18,399 bases of DNA, taken from an uncultured bacterium. Lineage in GTDB: Bacteria; Actinomycetota; Aquicultoria; SKW223; CALKMS01. Shown here in pieces: positions 1 to 7,310 of the stretch. Both the position numbers and the translations under genes were made by a program. The stretch is from NCBI GenBank assembly GCA_938091145.1, contig CALKMS010000147.1, forward strand, positions 1-18,399, written 5' to 3'. The notes beneath the pieces were generated by a model. The model had not been told where the DNA came from. It ran no database searches and worked only from the letters and a program-made list of their open reading frames with translations. Numbering within the stretch: the first letter of the stretch is position 1; each line of letters begins with the position of its first letter.

Positions 1-1004
1 AAAACACTTTTTTTTGACCGGCTTTACACCGCGAAAAACAGTATCAATATATTTTTCCAAAATAGGAATGTTGCACCAACGATAGTTATTAAAAAAACTA
101 TCGCTTGCACAGCCTAAACCTAAAAATCCCCTCTCTTCCAGTAATTTAAATTGTGCCGACATTCATAACCAAAACGAGCAAAATTTGAAACTTCATAATG
201 GATATAACCAGCCGACTTTAGAAAAAATGCTGCAAAACAGTATTTTTCAGCTTCAATAACATCATCAGTAAATCTAGAAGAAACTACAACTTCATTCTCG
301 CCCAAGGCATTGAAACAAAATTCCCCCGAATAAGCATAGTAACCTTTTTTTTTGAAAGGAATATCCATTTTTTGCAGAATTTTTTGGTAAAGTAAGGTAC
401 CAGGCTCCAACGTCAACTCATACACCGAAATGTGCTCAGGGTTTAGTAAAGCCGCTCCTTTAAGTGTCTCTTCCCAGGCTTCTTCAGTTTCGCCTAAAGA
501 ACCAAATATCAGGTCTATGTTGATATTTTCAAAGCCGACCTGCCGAGCAAGATTATAAGCTTCAATGTTTTTTTCAACTGTATGGATCCGACCCAAAATT
601 TCCAAATGCTTTTGGTTTAAAGATTGAAAGCCTAAACTCAATCGATTAATGCCTGTGTCGAACCAGTTCTCCAGCTTTTCAATGTTTACTGTTTCTGGAT
701 TAGCTTCTATCGTTACTTCTAAATTTGGAGCAAGATCAAAGTTACGCTTGAGAAAATTAAAGAAAAAGCGAATATAATTTGGATCAACAAAAGAAGGTGT
801 TCCACCTCCAAAGTAAACAGTTGTAACAGTTTTTTCTTTTAAATTATTTTCATATAACAAAAGTTCTTTCTTTAATGCCTCAAAATAGGGAGAAATTAGA
901 TCATTTTTGTTAGTATATGAAACAAACCGACAATATGAACATCGTTTTTGACAGAAAGGTATGTGAATATAGATCGAAATAGTTCGACCGCTTTCCCCTT
1001 CCAA
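1..1004 (-). CDS. hemW: HemW-like radical SAM protein (frameshifted; 3' end outside window)
   Basis: Radical SAM protein of the HemW/HemN-like family, known in this family as a heme chaperone rather than a true coproporphyrinogen oxidase. The CxxxCxYC iron-sulfur motif is C18, C22, C25. GGGTPS follows near residue 66, then ExNPE and the LGFQS stretch. The start is TTG at 1004, three bases after the lepA stop, with GAAGG eight bases upstream inside the lepA end. The frame closes with TAG at 120-122 after residue 294, just where the family motif GLGxGAxS should begin. In the -1 frame the sequence continues LGLGCASDSF and stays open to base 1, so one T is missing from a T5 run (plus-strand A5 at 122-126). 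The gene is therefore either broken or carries a sequencing error, and it leaves the window. Residues about 218-245 look like an insertion relative to usual HemW. lepA-hemW is a common bacterial pairing. Confidence 0.88.
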
Positions 1005-1007
1005 CTC

Positions 1008-2789
1008 TCAAACCTTCAAAATCTCGATAAAAGCTTCCTGAGGCACCTCAACTCGTCCCAATTGTTTCAGCTTTTTTTTGCCTAACTTTTGTTTTTCTAT
1101 AAGCTTTCGCTTTCTGGTGACATCGCCGCCATAACACTTAGCCAAAACATCTTTCCGAAGTGCCTTTATCGTCTCTCGAGCTATTGGTTTACCCCAAATA
1201 GCAGCTTGAACAGGAACATCGAAAAGCTGCCGAGGAATGAGAGACTTGAGCTTGTTAACCAGCTCCCGACCTCGATAATAGGCTTTATCGCGATGAACAA
1301 TTAAAGAAAGAGCGTCAATTGGCTCGCCAGCAATTAAAACCTCAAGCTTAACCAGATCAGACTGACGATAGTCTGCTAACTCGTAATCAAAAGAAGCGTA
1401 ACCACGAGTTCTTGACTTAAGCAAGTCGTAAAAGTCAAAAATAATCTCGGCCAGCGGAAAGCTGTATTTAAGCTCAGCTCGGTTAGCACTTAAAAACTGC
1501 AGACTCAACTGCTCTCCTCTTCTTTCCGTCGAAATCTCCATAACTTGTCCAATATATTCTTTAGGGGTAATTATAACCGCCGTAACATAAGGCTCCTCAA
1601 TGCTTTCAACTTCACCAAGAGGGGGAAACTTTGCTGGGTTATTAACCTCAATTCTTTCTCCATTCTTAAGTTTTACAAGATAAGCAACGTTTGGAGCAGT
1701 GGCTAACAACTCGAGGGCAAACTCTCTCTCCAATCTTTCTTTAACAATCTCCATATGTAAGAGACCTAAAAAACCACAGCGGAAGCCAAATCCCAAAGCC
1801 GCAGAAGTCTCTGGTTGATATTGTAAAGAAGGATCATTTAAAGCTAACTTAGCGAGCGAATCTCTCAGTTTTTCATAATCCTTAGGCGCTAAGGGATAAA
1901 GCCCGGAGAAAACCAGAGGTTTTGGGCGTTTGTAACCTGGCAAAGGTTTAATGGCCTGGCGTTTAACTTCGGTGAGTGTATCACCAATTCTTGTCTGGCT
2001 AATATTTTTTATGTTAGCCATTAAGTACCCAACTTCTCCGGCTTTGAGTTCAGGCTGTGAAACTAGTTTCGGTAGTAAATATCCAACTTCATCAACAATG
2101 AATTCACTACCCTCGCCCATTAGCTTTATTTCCATCCCCGGCTTTATTAAACCATCAAACAAGCGAATCAAAACCACCGCACCCCGATAAGGATTATAAA
2201 AAGAATCAAAAATTAAAGCCCTGAGTGGCAATCCAGGATTGCCTTGGGGTGGCGGGATTTTTTCAACCAACTTTTGAAGCAAACGGTCAACATTCTCACC
2301 TGTTTTAGCCGAAACAAAAATTGCTTCTTCGGCCGGCAATCCCAAACTTTCTTCGATTTCTCGAGCCACTCTATCCGGCTCAGCATTAGGAAGATCAATC
2401 TTGTTAACCACTGGAAGAATTTTAAGGTCGTTTTCCATTGCTAACAAGGCATTAGCAACTGTCTGAGCTTCCACCCCTTGGGTAGCGTCAACTACCAGCA
2501 AAGCACCCTCGCAGGCAGCTAAAGCTCGGGAAACTTCGTAAGTAAAATCCACATGCCCAGGCGTATCAATCAAATTAAGGACATAGTTCTGATAATTCAG
2601 TCTAACAGCTTGAGCTTTAATAGTTATGCCTCTTTCTCTCTCTATTTCCAGTTGATCAAGGTACTGCTCGACTAGTTCCCTCTCAGGCACCGCCCGACAT
2701 ATCTCCAGAAAGCGGTCAGCCAAAGTCGACTTGCCATGATCAATATGAGCAATAATAGCGAAATTTCTGATGTTTCTGATTCCAGCCAT
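1008..2789 (-). CDS. lepA: Elongation factor 4 (LepA), translational GTPase
   Basis: Ribosome-associated GTPase, 593 residues, the normal length for LepA. All G motifs are present: AHIDHGKST (G1), ERGITIKAQ (G2), DTPGHVDF (G3), NKIDLP (G4) and SAKTG (G5). The LepA-specific C-terminal domain is intact, including IWGKPIARETIKALRKDV, CYGGDVTRKRKLIEKQK and GRVEVPQEAF. The frame is open upstream to a TTG at 2816. I chose the ATG at 2789 because it has GGAG five bases upstream and gives the family-typical N-terminus (MAGIRNIRNFAIIAHIDHGK). The TTG at 2816 has no Shine-Dalgarno sequence. hemW starts three bases after the stop. The transporter gene upstream ends about 50 bases away, so lepA may be read through from the rnf operon. 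No separate promoter was recognised. Confidence 0.97.
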   Translation of the reverse strand: MAGIRNIRNFAIIAHIDHGKSTLADRFLEICRAVPERELVEQYLDQLEIERERGITIKAQAVRLNYQNYVLNLIDTPGHVDFTYEVSRALAACEGALLVVDATQGVEAQTVANALLAMENDLKILPVVNKIDLPNAEPDRVAREIEESLGLPAEEAIFVSAKTGENVDRLLQKLVEKIPPPQGNPGLPLRALIFDSFYNPYRGAVVLIRLFDGLIKPGMEIKLMGEGSEFIVDEVGYLLPKLVSQPELKAGEVGYLMANIKNISQTRIGDTLTEVKRQAIKPLPGYKRPKPLVFSGLYPLAPKDYEKLRDSLAKLALNDPSLQYQPETSAALGFGFRCGFLGLLHMEIVKERLEREFALELLATAPNVAYLVKLKNGERIEVNNPAKFPPLGEVESIEEPYVTAVIITPKEYIGQVMEISTERRGEQLSLQFLSANRAELKYSFPLAEIIFDFYDLLKSRTRGYASFDYELADYRQSDLVKLEVLIAGEPIDALSLIVHRDKAYYRGRELVNKLKSLIPRQLFDVPVQAAIWGKPIARETIKALRKDVLAKCYGGDVTRKRKLIEKQKLGKKKLKQLGRVEVPQEAFIEILKV

Positions 2790-2794
2790 CAAAG

Positions 2795-2798
2795 CTCC
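2795..2798 (-). promoter_or_regulatory. Ribosome binding site deciding the lepA start
   Basis: GGAG on the minus strand lies five bases before the ATG at 2789. It favours that start over the in-frame TTG at 2816, which has only an A/T-rich leader. Confidence 0.6.
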
Positions 2799-2841
2799 AG
2801 GCAAAAAGTTTAGCAAGAAAAAGGGAAAAACAAAAGGTCAG

Positions 2842-3402
2842 CTAAGAAAGTTCAGCATTCATAAGTAGTAAGAGAAAACGCCTACCTAAATAGTTAGCTA
2901 TCAAACCGTTTATCAACCCAGCAACAATCCCTAAAAATGAAAACCAAGGCAAATAACCAAGCAAAACCCAGTTGTTTAAAAGTAAACAAGCAGTAATCAA
3001 TTGAAAAAAATTATGAAAAAAAGAACCAACCAAGCTAACACCCAGATAGCTTAAGTGTCGTCGAAAAAAAATAAAAATAAAAATCATTGCCAGGCCACTT
3101 GCTATTGAAGCAAAAAAACTAAGGTAAAATGCTGGACTAAAAAGTAAGCCCAACAATAAAGAACCCAAAGCAACCCTCAAGACAATCAAAAGCAAAACAA
3201 CAGGTCCCGTAAAATAAATCAAAGAAAACAAAGTTGCCAAGTGAGCAAGCCCAATTTTAAAACCCGGAATGAAAAAAGGCGAAATAAAATTGTCCAAAGT
3301 TTGCAAGGCAATCCCTAAAGCCAAAAGAAGCGAAAAGCGAGTGAGGTTAGAAGGAGAACCAAAAGTTTGTCCGAAGGTAATTTTTTCACCTGATGACTGC
3401 AT
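2842..3402 (-). CDS. Gx transporter family membrane protein (labelled heptaprenyl diphosphate synthase component I in databases)
   Basis: A 186-residue polytopic membrane protein with about five or six hydrophobic segments after a polar N-terminus of about 20 residues. It resembles the family called 'heptaprenyl diphosphate synthase component I' or 'Gx transporter', which looks like a substrate-binding membrane component rather than a prenyl synthase. The family-like stretch is GFKIGLAHLATLF near residues 47-59, and glycine-rich helix ends recur. The start ATG at 3402 has an AGGAGAAGG-type ribosome site and overlaps the end of the NusG-II gene by 17 bases, suggesting translational coupling. 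This family often sits beside NusG-domain-II proteins and Rnf or ApbE genes, as it does here. The substrate is unknown; a role in flavin or quinone supply to Rnf is only inference. Confidence 0.78.
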   Translation of the reverse strand: MQSSGEKITFGQTFGSPSNLTRFSLLLALGIALQTLDNFISPFFIPGFKIGLAHLATLFSLIYFTGPVVLLLIVLRVALGSLLLGLLFSPAFYLSFFASIASGLAMIFIFIFFRRHLSYLGVSLVGSFFHNFFQLITACLLLNNWVLLGYLPWFSFLGIVAGLINGLIANYLGRRFLLLLMNAELS

Positions 3403-3820
3403 CTACCTTCTCCTCTCCAACTGCTTTAATTACAATTTGGTTGGGCAAACAAATAATTGAATCACTTCTGTTTGATAGGTAGCCCTGTTTTTCACACAAC
3501 TTATCGGGGCAACTCGAACTTGTTACTCTCAAGCCCTTAGAGTTAATTTCTAAAACCATCAAGGTTTTATCTTGATAAACAATCTTCTCCTGGTGCGAAT
3601 AAGAAAGGTCAATGACTTTGAGGACCTGATTTCCTCGATAAACAATTGCTTTGTTTGAAGAAAAAGTCAAACTCGACAAAAAAAGGAATTGAAAAAATGT
3701 AAGAATCAGCAGAAATAAAAATAGGAGAAAATCGCCTCTTGTTATCTTAAGCCTTGTAAGGTAAAAGACATTTGGTTGGGCACTTTTCCACCCCTCTCGG
3801 GCAGTCGGGATTTTTTTCAT
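3386..3820 (-). CDS. NusG domain II-containing membrane-anchored protein
   Basis: About 144 residues: a basic N-terminal stretch, one hydrophobic helix (around LLFLFLLILTFFQFLFL), then a small extracytoplasmic domain of the NusG_II family. The diagnostic signature is CPDKLC, then IICLPN about 20 residues later; cysteines and spacing match the family. It is not the transcription factor NusG. The start is uncertain. ATG at 3820 (GGTGA six bases upstream) or TTG at 3826 makes the gene overlap the end of rnfB by 74-80 bases. The family usually begins close to the KITRGDF stretch near 3725, but no standard start codon lies there. The stop overlaps the next gene's start, so rnfB, this gene and the Gx gene look translationally coupled. 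The family is commonly found with Rnf and FMN-binding proteins; its biochemical role is not established. Confidence 0.75.
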   Translation of the reverse strand: MKKIPTAREGWKSAQPNVFYLTRLKITRGDFLLFLFLLILTFFQFLFLSSLTFSSNKAIVYRGNQVLKVIDLSYSHQEKIVYQDKTLMVLEINSKGLRVTSSSCPDKLCEKQGYLSNRSDSIICLPNQIVIKAVGEEKVDAVIR

Positions 3821-4550
3821 AATCAATCACCACTATATTTTCCACCAAGCTCAAACCATCAGAACAAGCCTTAACACAAATACCACAAGCAATACATCCT
3901 TTTTTACAAACGCTCAAAACTTCCTTACCACGGTCTTTAGAACTGCACTTTATAACCAGCCGAGCATTTTCAGGTACGAACCTGATTAAACCACGCGGGC
4001 AAGTGGAAACACAAACTCCACAGCGAGTGCATTTTTTTAAATCAAAAACTGGAAGATTATTTTCATCCATCGTGATAGCATTAAACGGACAAGCTTTTTG
4101 ACAACTCCCGTAACCAAGACAACCATACAAGCAAAGCAAGTCACCTTTAGTCTGTTGTTCAGCTATTAAACAATCATAAACACCATTGTAAAAACCTTTC
4201 TTAGCTACTTCTTTTCGATTTAAGCCGCAGTGAAGAACAGGGGCGACACGATTTTCTTCAACTTTAGCTTCAATTCCTAAAACTCTGGCAACTGCCTCAG
4301 CCACTTCTGGACCACCAGCTCGACAAGCATCATAAGAAGCTTCACCGGCAACTATCGCTTCAGCGGCCCCTTCGCAACCTGGCTTACCGCAAGCACCGCA
4401 ATTTGAACCAGGTAACACACTAAGAACCTTTTCTACTAAGGGATTTACCTCAATTTTTAGCTTTATTGAGGCTAAGGCCAGAATACTGCCCATAAGGAAA
4501 GAAAGTCCACCAACCAATCCCGCTGCTTTAAAAACAACCAAATAATCCAT
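3747..4550 (-). CDS. rnfB: Rnf complex subunit RnfB (multi-cluster ferredoxin-type)
   Basis: Ferredoxin-accepting subunit of the Rnf complex, 267 residues, the longer anaerobe type. One N-terminal membrane helix (about residues 5-28) anchors it. The Rnf/Nqr-type Fe-S domain follows with C51, C54, C59 and C76 (NCGACGKPGC). Ferredoxin-like cysteine sets come next: C140/C144/C150/C154, C174/C177/C180/C184 (CTRCGVCVSTCP) and C219/C222/C225/C229 (CIACGICVKAC). A last cysteine-rich tail is at 250-261. ATG at 4550 has GAGG four bases upstream and lies six bases after the rnfA stop. It is the last core rnf gene in the order C-D-G-E-A-B. Its 3' end overlaps the probable start of the NusG-II gene. Confidence 0.96.
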   Translation of the reverse strand: MDYLVVFKAAGLVGGLSFLMGSILALASIKLKIEVNPLVEKVLSVLPGSNCGACGKPGCEGAAEAIVAGEASYDACRAGGPEVAEAVARVLGIEAKVEENRVAPVLHCGLNRKEVAKKGFYNGVYDCLIAEQQTKGDLLCLYGCLGYGSCQKACPFNAITMDENNLPVFDLKKCTRCGVCVSTCPRGLIRFVPENARLVIKCSSKDRGKEVLSVCKKGCIACGICVKACSDGLSLVENIVVIDYEKNPDCPRGVEKCPTKCLLPYKA

Positions 4551-4556
4551 CAGGCC

Positions 4557-5177
4557 TCACATCCCAAAAAGTCCAGCAAAACCCATAAAAGCAAGAGAAG
4601 CCAAAGCCGCGACAATAAAAACAATTGGGTAACCTTTTAGCCATTCAGGCACGGGCGAAACTTTCATTCTATCGCGAATAGCTGCCATTATAACAATGGC
4701 GAGTCCAAAACCCATCGCCACACTAACAGAGTAAACGACTCCTTCGATAAAGCTATAACCATATGGCATGTTTAGCTTTAAAAAACCAGGCTTGGAAACC
4801 TCAGTTGCAGTCGCCAAAACCGCACAGTTGGTCGTAATCAAAGGGAGATATATTCCCATCGCTTTATAAAGTGGTGGGCTTACTTTTCTGATAAACATCT
4901 CAACAAACTGAACTAAGCTAGCTATAACCAATATAAAAACTGGTATATAAAGAAACTCGCCGACGCCGAGAGGAACTAAAGCGTAATTCCACACAATCCA
5001 ACTCGCTGCCGAAGCAAGAGTCATAACAAAAGTCACGGCCAGACTCATGCCAATAGAAGTTTCGACCTGAGTAGAAACCCCAAAAAATGGACATAAACCA
5101 ATAAAGCGGATAAAAACAATGTTTTGAACAATAAAGGCTCCAACAAAAAGCAAAAAATAATGCCGAAATGCGCTCAT
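4557..5177 (-). CDS. rnfA: Rnf complex membrane subunit RnfA
   Basis: Integral membrane subunit of Rnf, 206 residues with about six helices. The family signature PPLYKAMGIYLPLITTNCAV is present. C29 (GLCPFFG) and C118 (TTNC) match the cysteines that, in Rnf/Nqr structures, share a membrane-embedded iron-sulfur cluster with RnfE. The start ATG at 5177 overlaps the rnfE stop in an ATGA arrangement, giving tight coupling. RnfA and RnfE are homologous and of inverted topology, so the pair forms the electron path across the membrane. The length is normal and nothing appears damaged. Confidence 0.96.
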   Translation of the reverse strand: MSAFRHYFLLFVGAFIVQNIVFIRFIGLCPFFGVSTQVETSIGMSLAVTFVMTLASAASWIVWNYALVPLGVGEFLYIPVFILVIASLVQFVEMFIRKVSPPLYKAMGIYLPLITTNCAVLATATEVSKPGFLKLNMPYGYSFIEGVVYSVSVAMGFGLAIVIMAAIRDRMKVSPVPEWLKGYPIVFIVAALASLAFMGFAGLFGM

Positions 5178-5788
5178 TTCTTTATCCTCCGATTAACAAA
5201 GTTTACAAAAGCCATCAAAAGACCAAAAGTTAAAAAAGCACCAGGAAAAAGAATAAAAATTACTGGGGGCTCGAACGAAGGGCCAAAACTCAAAATGGTC
5301 CGATCAAAAAATACTATCTTACCAGTTCCTAACAGCTCACGCACAAAACCCATAGTAAACAAAATCCAGATATATCCGAGCCCCATACCCAAACCATCAG
5401 CAATTGACTCTAAAACTCCCCTCTTAGAAGCAAAAGCTTCAGCTCGACCGAGAATAATACAGTTAACTACAATCAAAGGTATCCAGACGCCTAGCCGAGA
5501 GTAAACCACCGGAAAATAAGCTCGAAGCACAAGGTCAACAATGGTAACAAAGGAAGCAATAACCACAATAAAAATCGGAATGCGAATTTCATTTGGCGTT
5601 ACCTTCTTTATTAAAGAAATTATAAAATTGGAACTTACCAAAACAAAAGTGGCAGCCAGCCCCATAAAAATAGTGTTTTCCGCCCGCGTTGAAACAGCTA
5701 AAGCAGAGCACAAGCCAATCATCAAAACCATCAATGGGTTCTCAAGAGTTAACCCCTTGACAAGTTCACTCCAAAGCTTCCTGATCAC
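5174..5788 (-). CDS. rnfE: Rnf complex membrane subunit RnfE
   Basis: Integral membrane subunit of Rnf, 204 residues with about six helices, homologous to RnfA. Recognisable stretches are ENPLMVLMIGLCSALAVS and LGVWIPLIVVNCIILGRAEA. C27 and C110 match the cluster-ligand cysteines of the family. The start is GTG at 5788 with a good GGGAGGGAG ribosome site, and it overlaps the rnfG stop by four bases (GTGA). It ends in an ATGA overlap with rnfA. Its length and gene position after rnfG are typical for RnfE. Confidence 0.96.
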   Translation of the reverse strand: MIRKLWSELVKGLTLENPLMVLMIGLCSALAVSTRAENTIFMGLAATFVLVSSNFIISLIKKVTPNEIRIPIFIVVIASFVTIVDLVLRAYFPVVYSRLGVWIPLIVVNCIILGRAEAFASKRGVLESIADGLGMGLGYIWILFTMGFVRELLGTGKIVFFDRTILSFGPSFEPPVIFILFPGAFLTFGLLMAFVNFVNRRIKK

Positions 5789-6348
5789 CGGCTCCCTCCC
5801 GTTGCAAATTTTTCAAAAACTTGCAAGGCAGTTTTAACTCCATTGGTCACCGCCTTAGAAGAGATTGTTGCACCGCTAACAGCATCAATATCTTTATTCA
5901 CCTCCAAAGGATCCTTCAACGTCCTACCTAAAAACTGCTTTTGCCAACCTTTATTTAAAATGCCGTCCCCCAAGCCTGGTGTCTCTTTTAAGTCAACAAC
6001 CTCAATTCCTCTCACTTCTCCACCAGAAATCCCAACCATCAAAATTATTGGACCGCCGTAACCACGCGGCAAAACCTGAAAAGCATACCCAACAATCTCA
6101 CCTTTCGAGTTAAACCCAATGAAAATCTTGTCTAAAATTGAAAATCTTTTCTGGGCTTTCTTTGCAAGTCTGGGCTCAAGTTTAAATTCTTTTGCCTCAG
6201 GCAAAACCTTCCGAGCTGCTTTAACTTGTTGCTCCCAAATATGTTTCTCAATTCGCTCTCTGGTTAAAGTATAAACGCCTGACAAAGCACCAGCAGCAAT
6301 CGCGCAAATAACTGCTAAATTAAAACCTAAAAAAAGAATCTTTCTCAT
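5785..6348 (-). CDS. rnfG: Rnf complex FMN-binding subunit RnfG
   Basis: Membrane-anchored, extracytoplasmic flavoprotein subunit, 187 residues. One N-terminal helix (about residues 5-27) is followed by an FMN-binding domain. The flavinylation motif SGATISS places the covalent FMN-phosphothreonine at T161. ETPGLGDGI upstream is also typical of the family. Covalent attachment needs an ApbE-type FMN transferase, which is not encoded in this window. ATGA overlaps rnfD at the start, and GTGA overlaps rnfE at the stop. Confidence 0.96.
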   Translation of the reverse strand: MRKILFLGFNLAVICAIAAGALSGVYTLTRERIEKHIWEQQVKAARKVLPEAKEFKLEPRLAKKAQKRFSILDKIFIGFNSKGEIVGYAFQVLPRGYGGPIILMVGISGGEVRGIEVVDLKETPGLGDGILNKGWQKQFLGRTLKDPLEVNKDIDAVSGATISSKAVTNGVKTALQVFEKFATGGSR

Positions 6349-7310
6349 TTCTTCACCCCAAACCGACGTGGAGCAAGATAATAATCAATCAAGGGAGTTA
6401 AAGCATTCATAAAAAGAATGGCATAGGTGGTAGACTCAGCGTAACCCGAAAACATTCGGATTAAAATGTTTAAAAAGCCACAACCAAGACCGAAAATAAA
6501 ACGCCCGAGACGAGTGAGCGGCGTAGTCACATAAGCGGTAGCCATAAAAAAAGCTCCAAATAGAAGACCACCTGCCAGTAGATGAAAAATTACATCACCT
6601 CTAAAGATAAAAGCGCTCACCGCAGCCGCTCCAATATAACCCAAGGGTATCTCCCAGTTAACAATTCGCAGACCAATTAAAAACAACCCGCCCAAAACGA
6701 TCAACAAAGCAGACACCTCACCAATTGAACCATAAGGATTCTGAATTAAATACGATTTGTAGAAACGAGAAATAGAATAAGTTAATTCGCCAGCCCTCAC
6801 TTGCTTAGCTAAAAAAAGGGGAGTAGCGCCAGTAAAAGCATCAACCGAAACTGTTTTATACCAGTTTGAAGTAAGATGCTTAGCCCAAGAAATTAAAAGG
6901 AAAGCCCTACCGACTAAAGCTGGATTAAAAACGTTGTGTCCCAGTCCACCAAAAAACTGTTTACCAACTATAATAGCAAACGCCGAACCGATAAAAGGAA
7001 GTAAAAGAGGAATTTTTGGCGGCAAGCAAAGGGCTAATAAAAGACCAGTTAAAAAGGCACTCCCATCCAGTAAAGTTGAAATGGGCCTTTTATAAAGATA
7101 TAAAGCAAGTGCCTCAGCCCCTAAAGCACCAGCTAAAGAAGACAAAATCACCATTAAAGAGTAAAAACCGAAAGTATAAATGGCCATTACAGTTAACGGC
7201 AACAGCCCAACTATGACCAAATACATTATTCGGTTGGTATTTTCAGAAGAAAAAAAGTGAGGCGAGCTCGAAATGAAAAGCGATTTTTTTGTAGTGGTTT
7301 CCTGACTCAT
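6345..7310 (-). CDS. rnfD: Rnf complex membrane subunit RnfD
   Basis: Integral membrane flavoprotein subunit, 321 residues with about nine or ten helices. The family stretch GGLGHNVFNPALVGRAFLL is present. The flavinylation site is FTGATPL, with T163 the expected covalent FMN carrier (the family motif is usually SGATPL). The start ATG at 7310 overlaps the rnfC stop as ATGA. With RnfG it carries electrons through the membrane arm, coupled to ion export. Whether the ion is Na+ or H+ cannot be told from sequence by eye. Confidence 0.96.
   Translation of the reverse strand: MSQETTTKKSLFISSSPHFFSSENTNRIMYLVIVGLLPLTVMAIYTFGFYSLMVILSSLAGALGAEALALYLYKRPISTLLDGSAFLTGLLLALCLPPKIPLLLPFIGSAFAIIVGKQFFGGLGHNVFNPALVGRAFLLISWAKHLTSNWYKTVSVDAFTGATPLFLAKQVRAGELTYSISRFYKSYLIQNPYGSIGEVSALLIVLGGLFLIGLRIVNWEIPLGYIGAAAVSAFIFRGDVIFHLLAGGLLFGAFFMATAYVTTPLTRLGRFIFGLGCGFLNILIRMFSGYAESTTYAILFMNALTPLIDYYLAPRRFGVKK

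Noticed and set aside
3386..3820. Transcription factor NusG
   Set aside because: The protein lacks the NGN domain and has a membrane anchor plus only the NusG-II extracytoplasmic domain.
5124..5504. Open plus-strand frame of 126 codons opposite rnfE/rnfA
   Set aside because: Antisense shadow of conserved membrane proteins, rich in Lys, Pro and Ser, with no family likeness.
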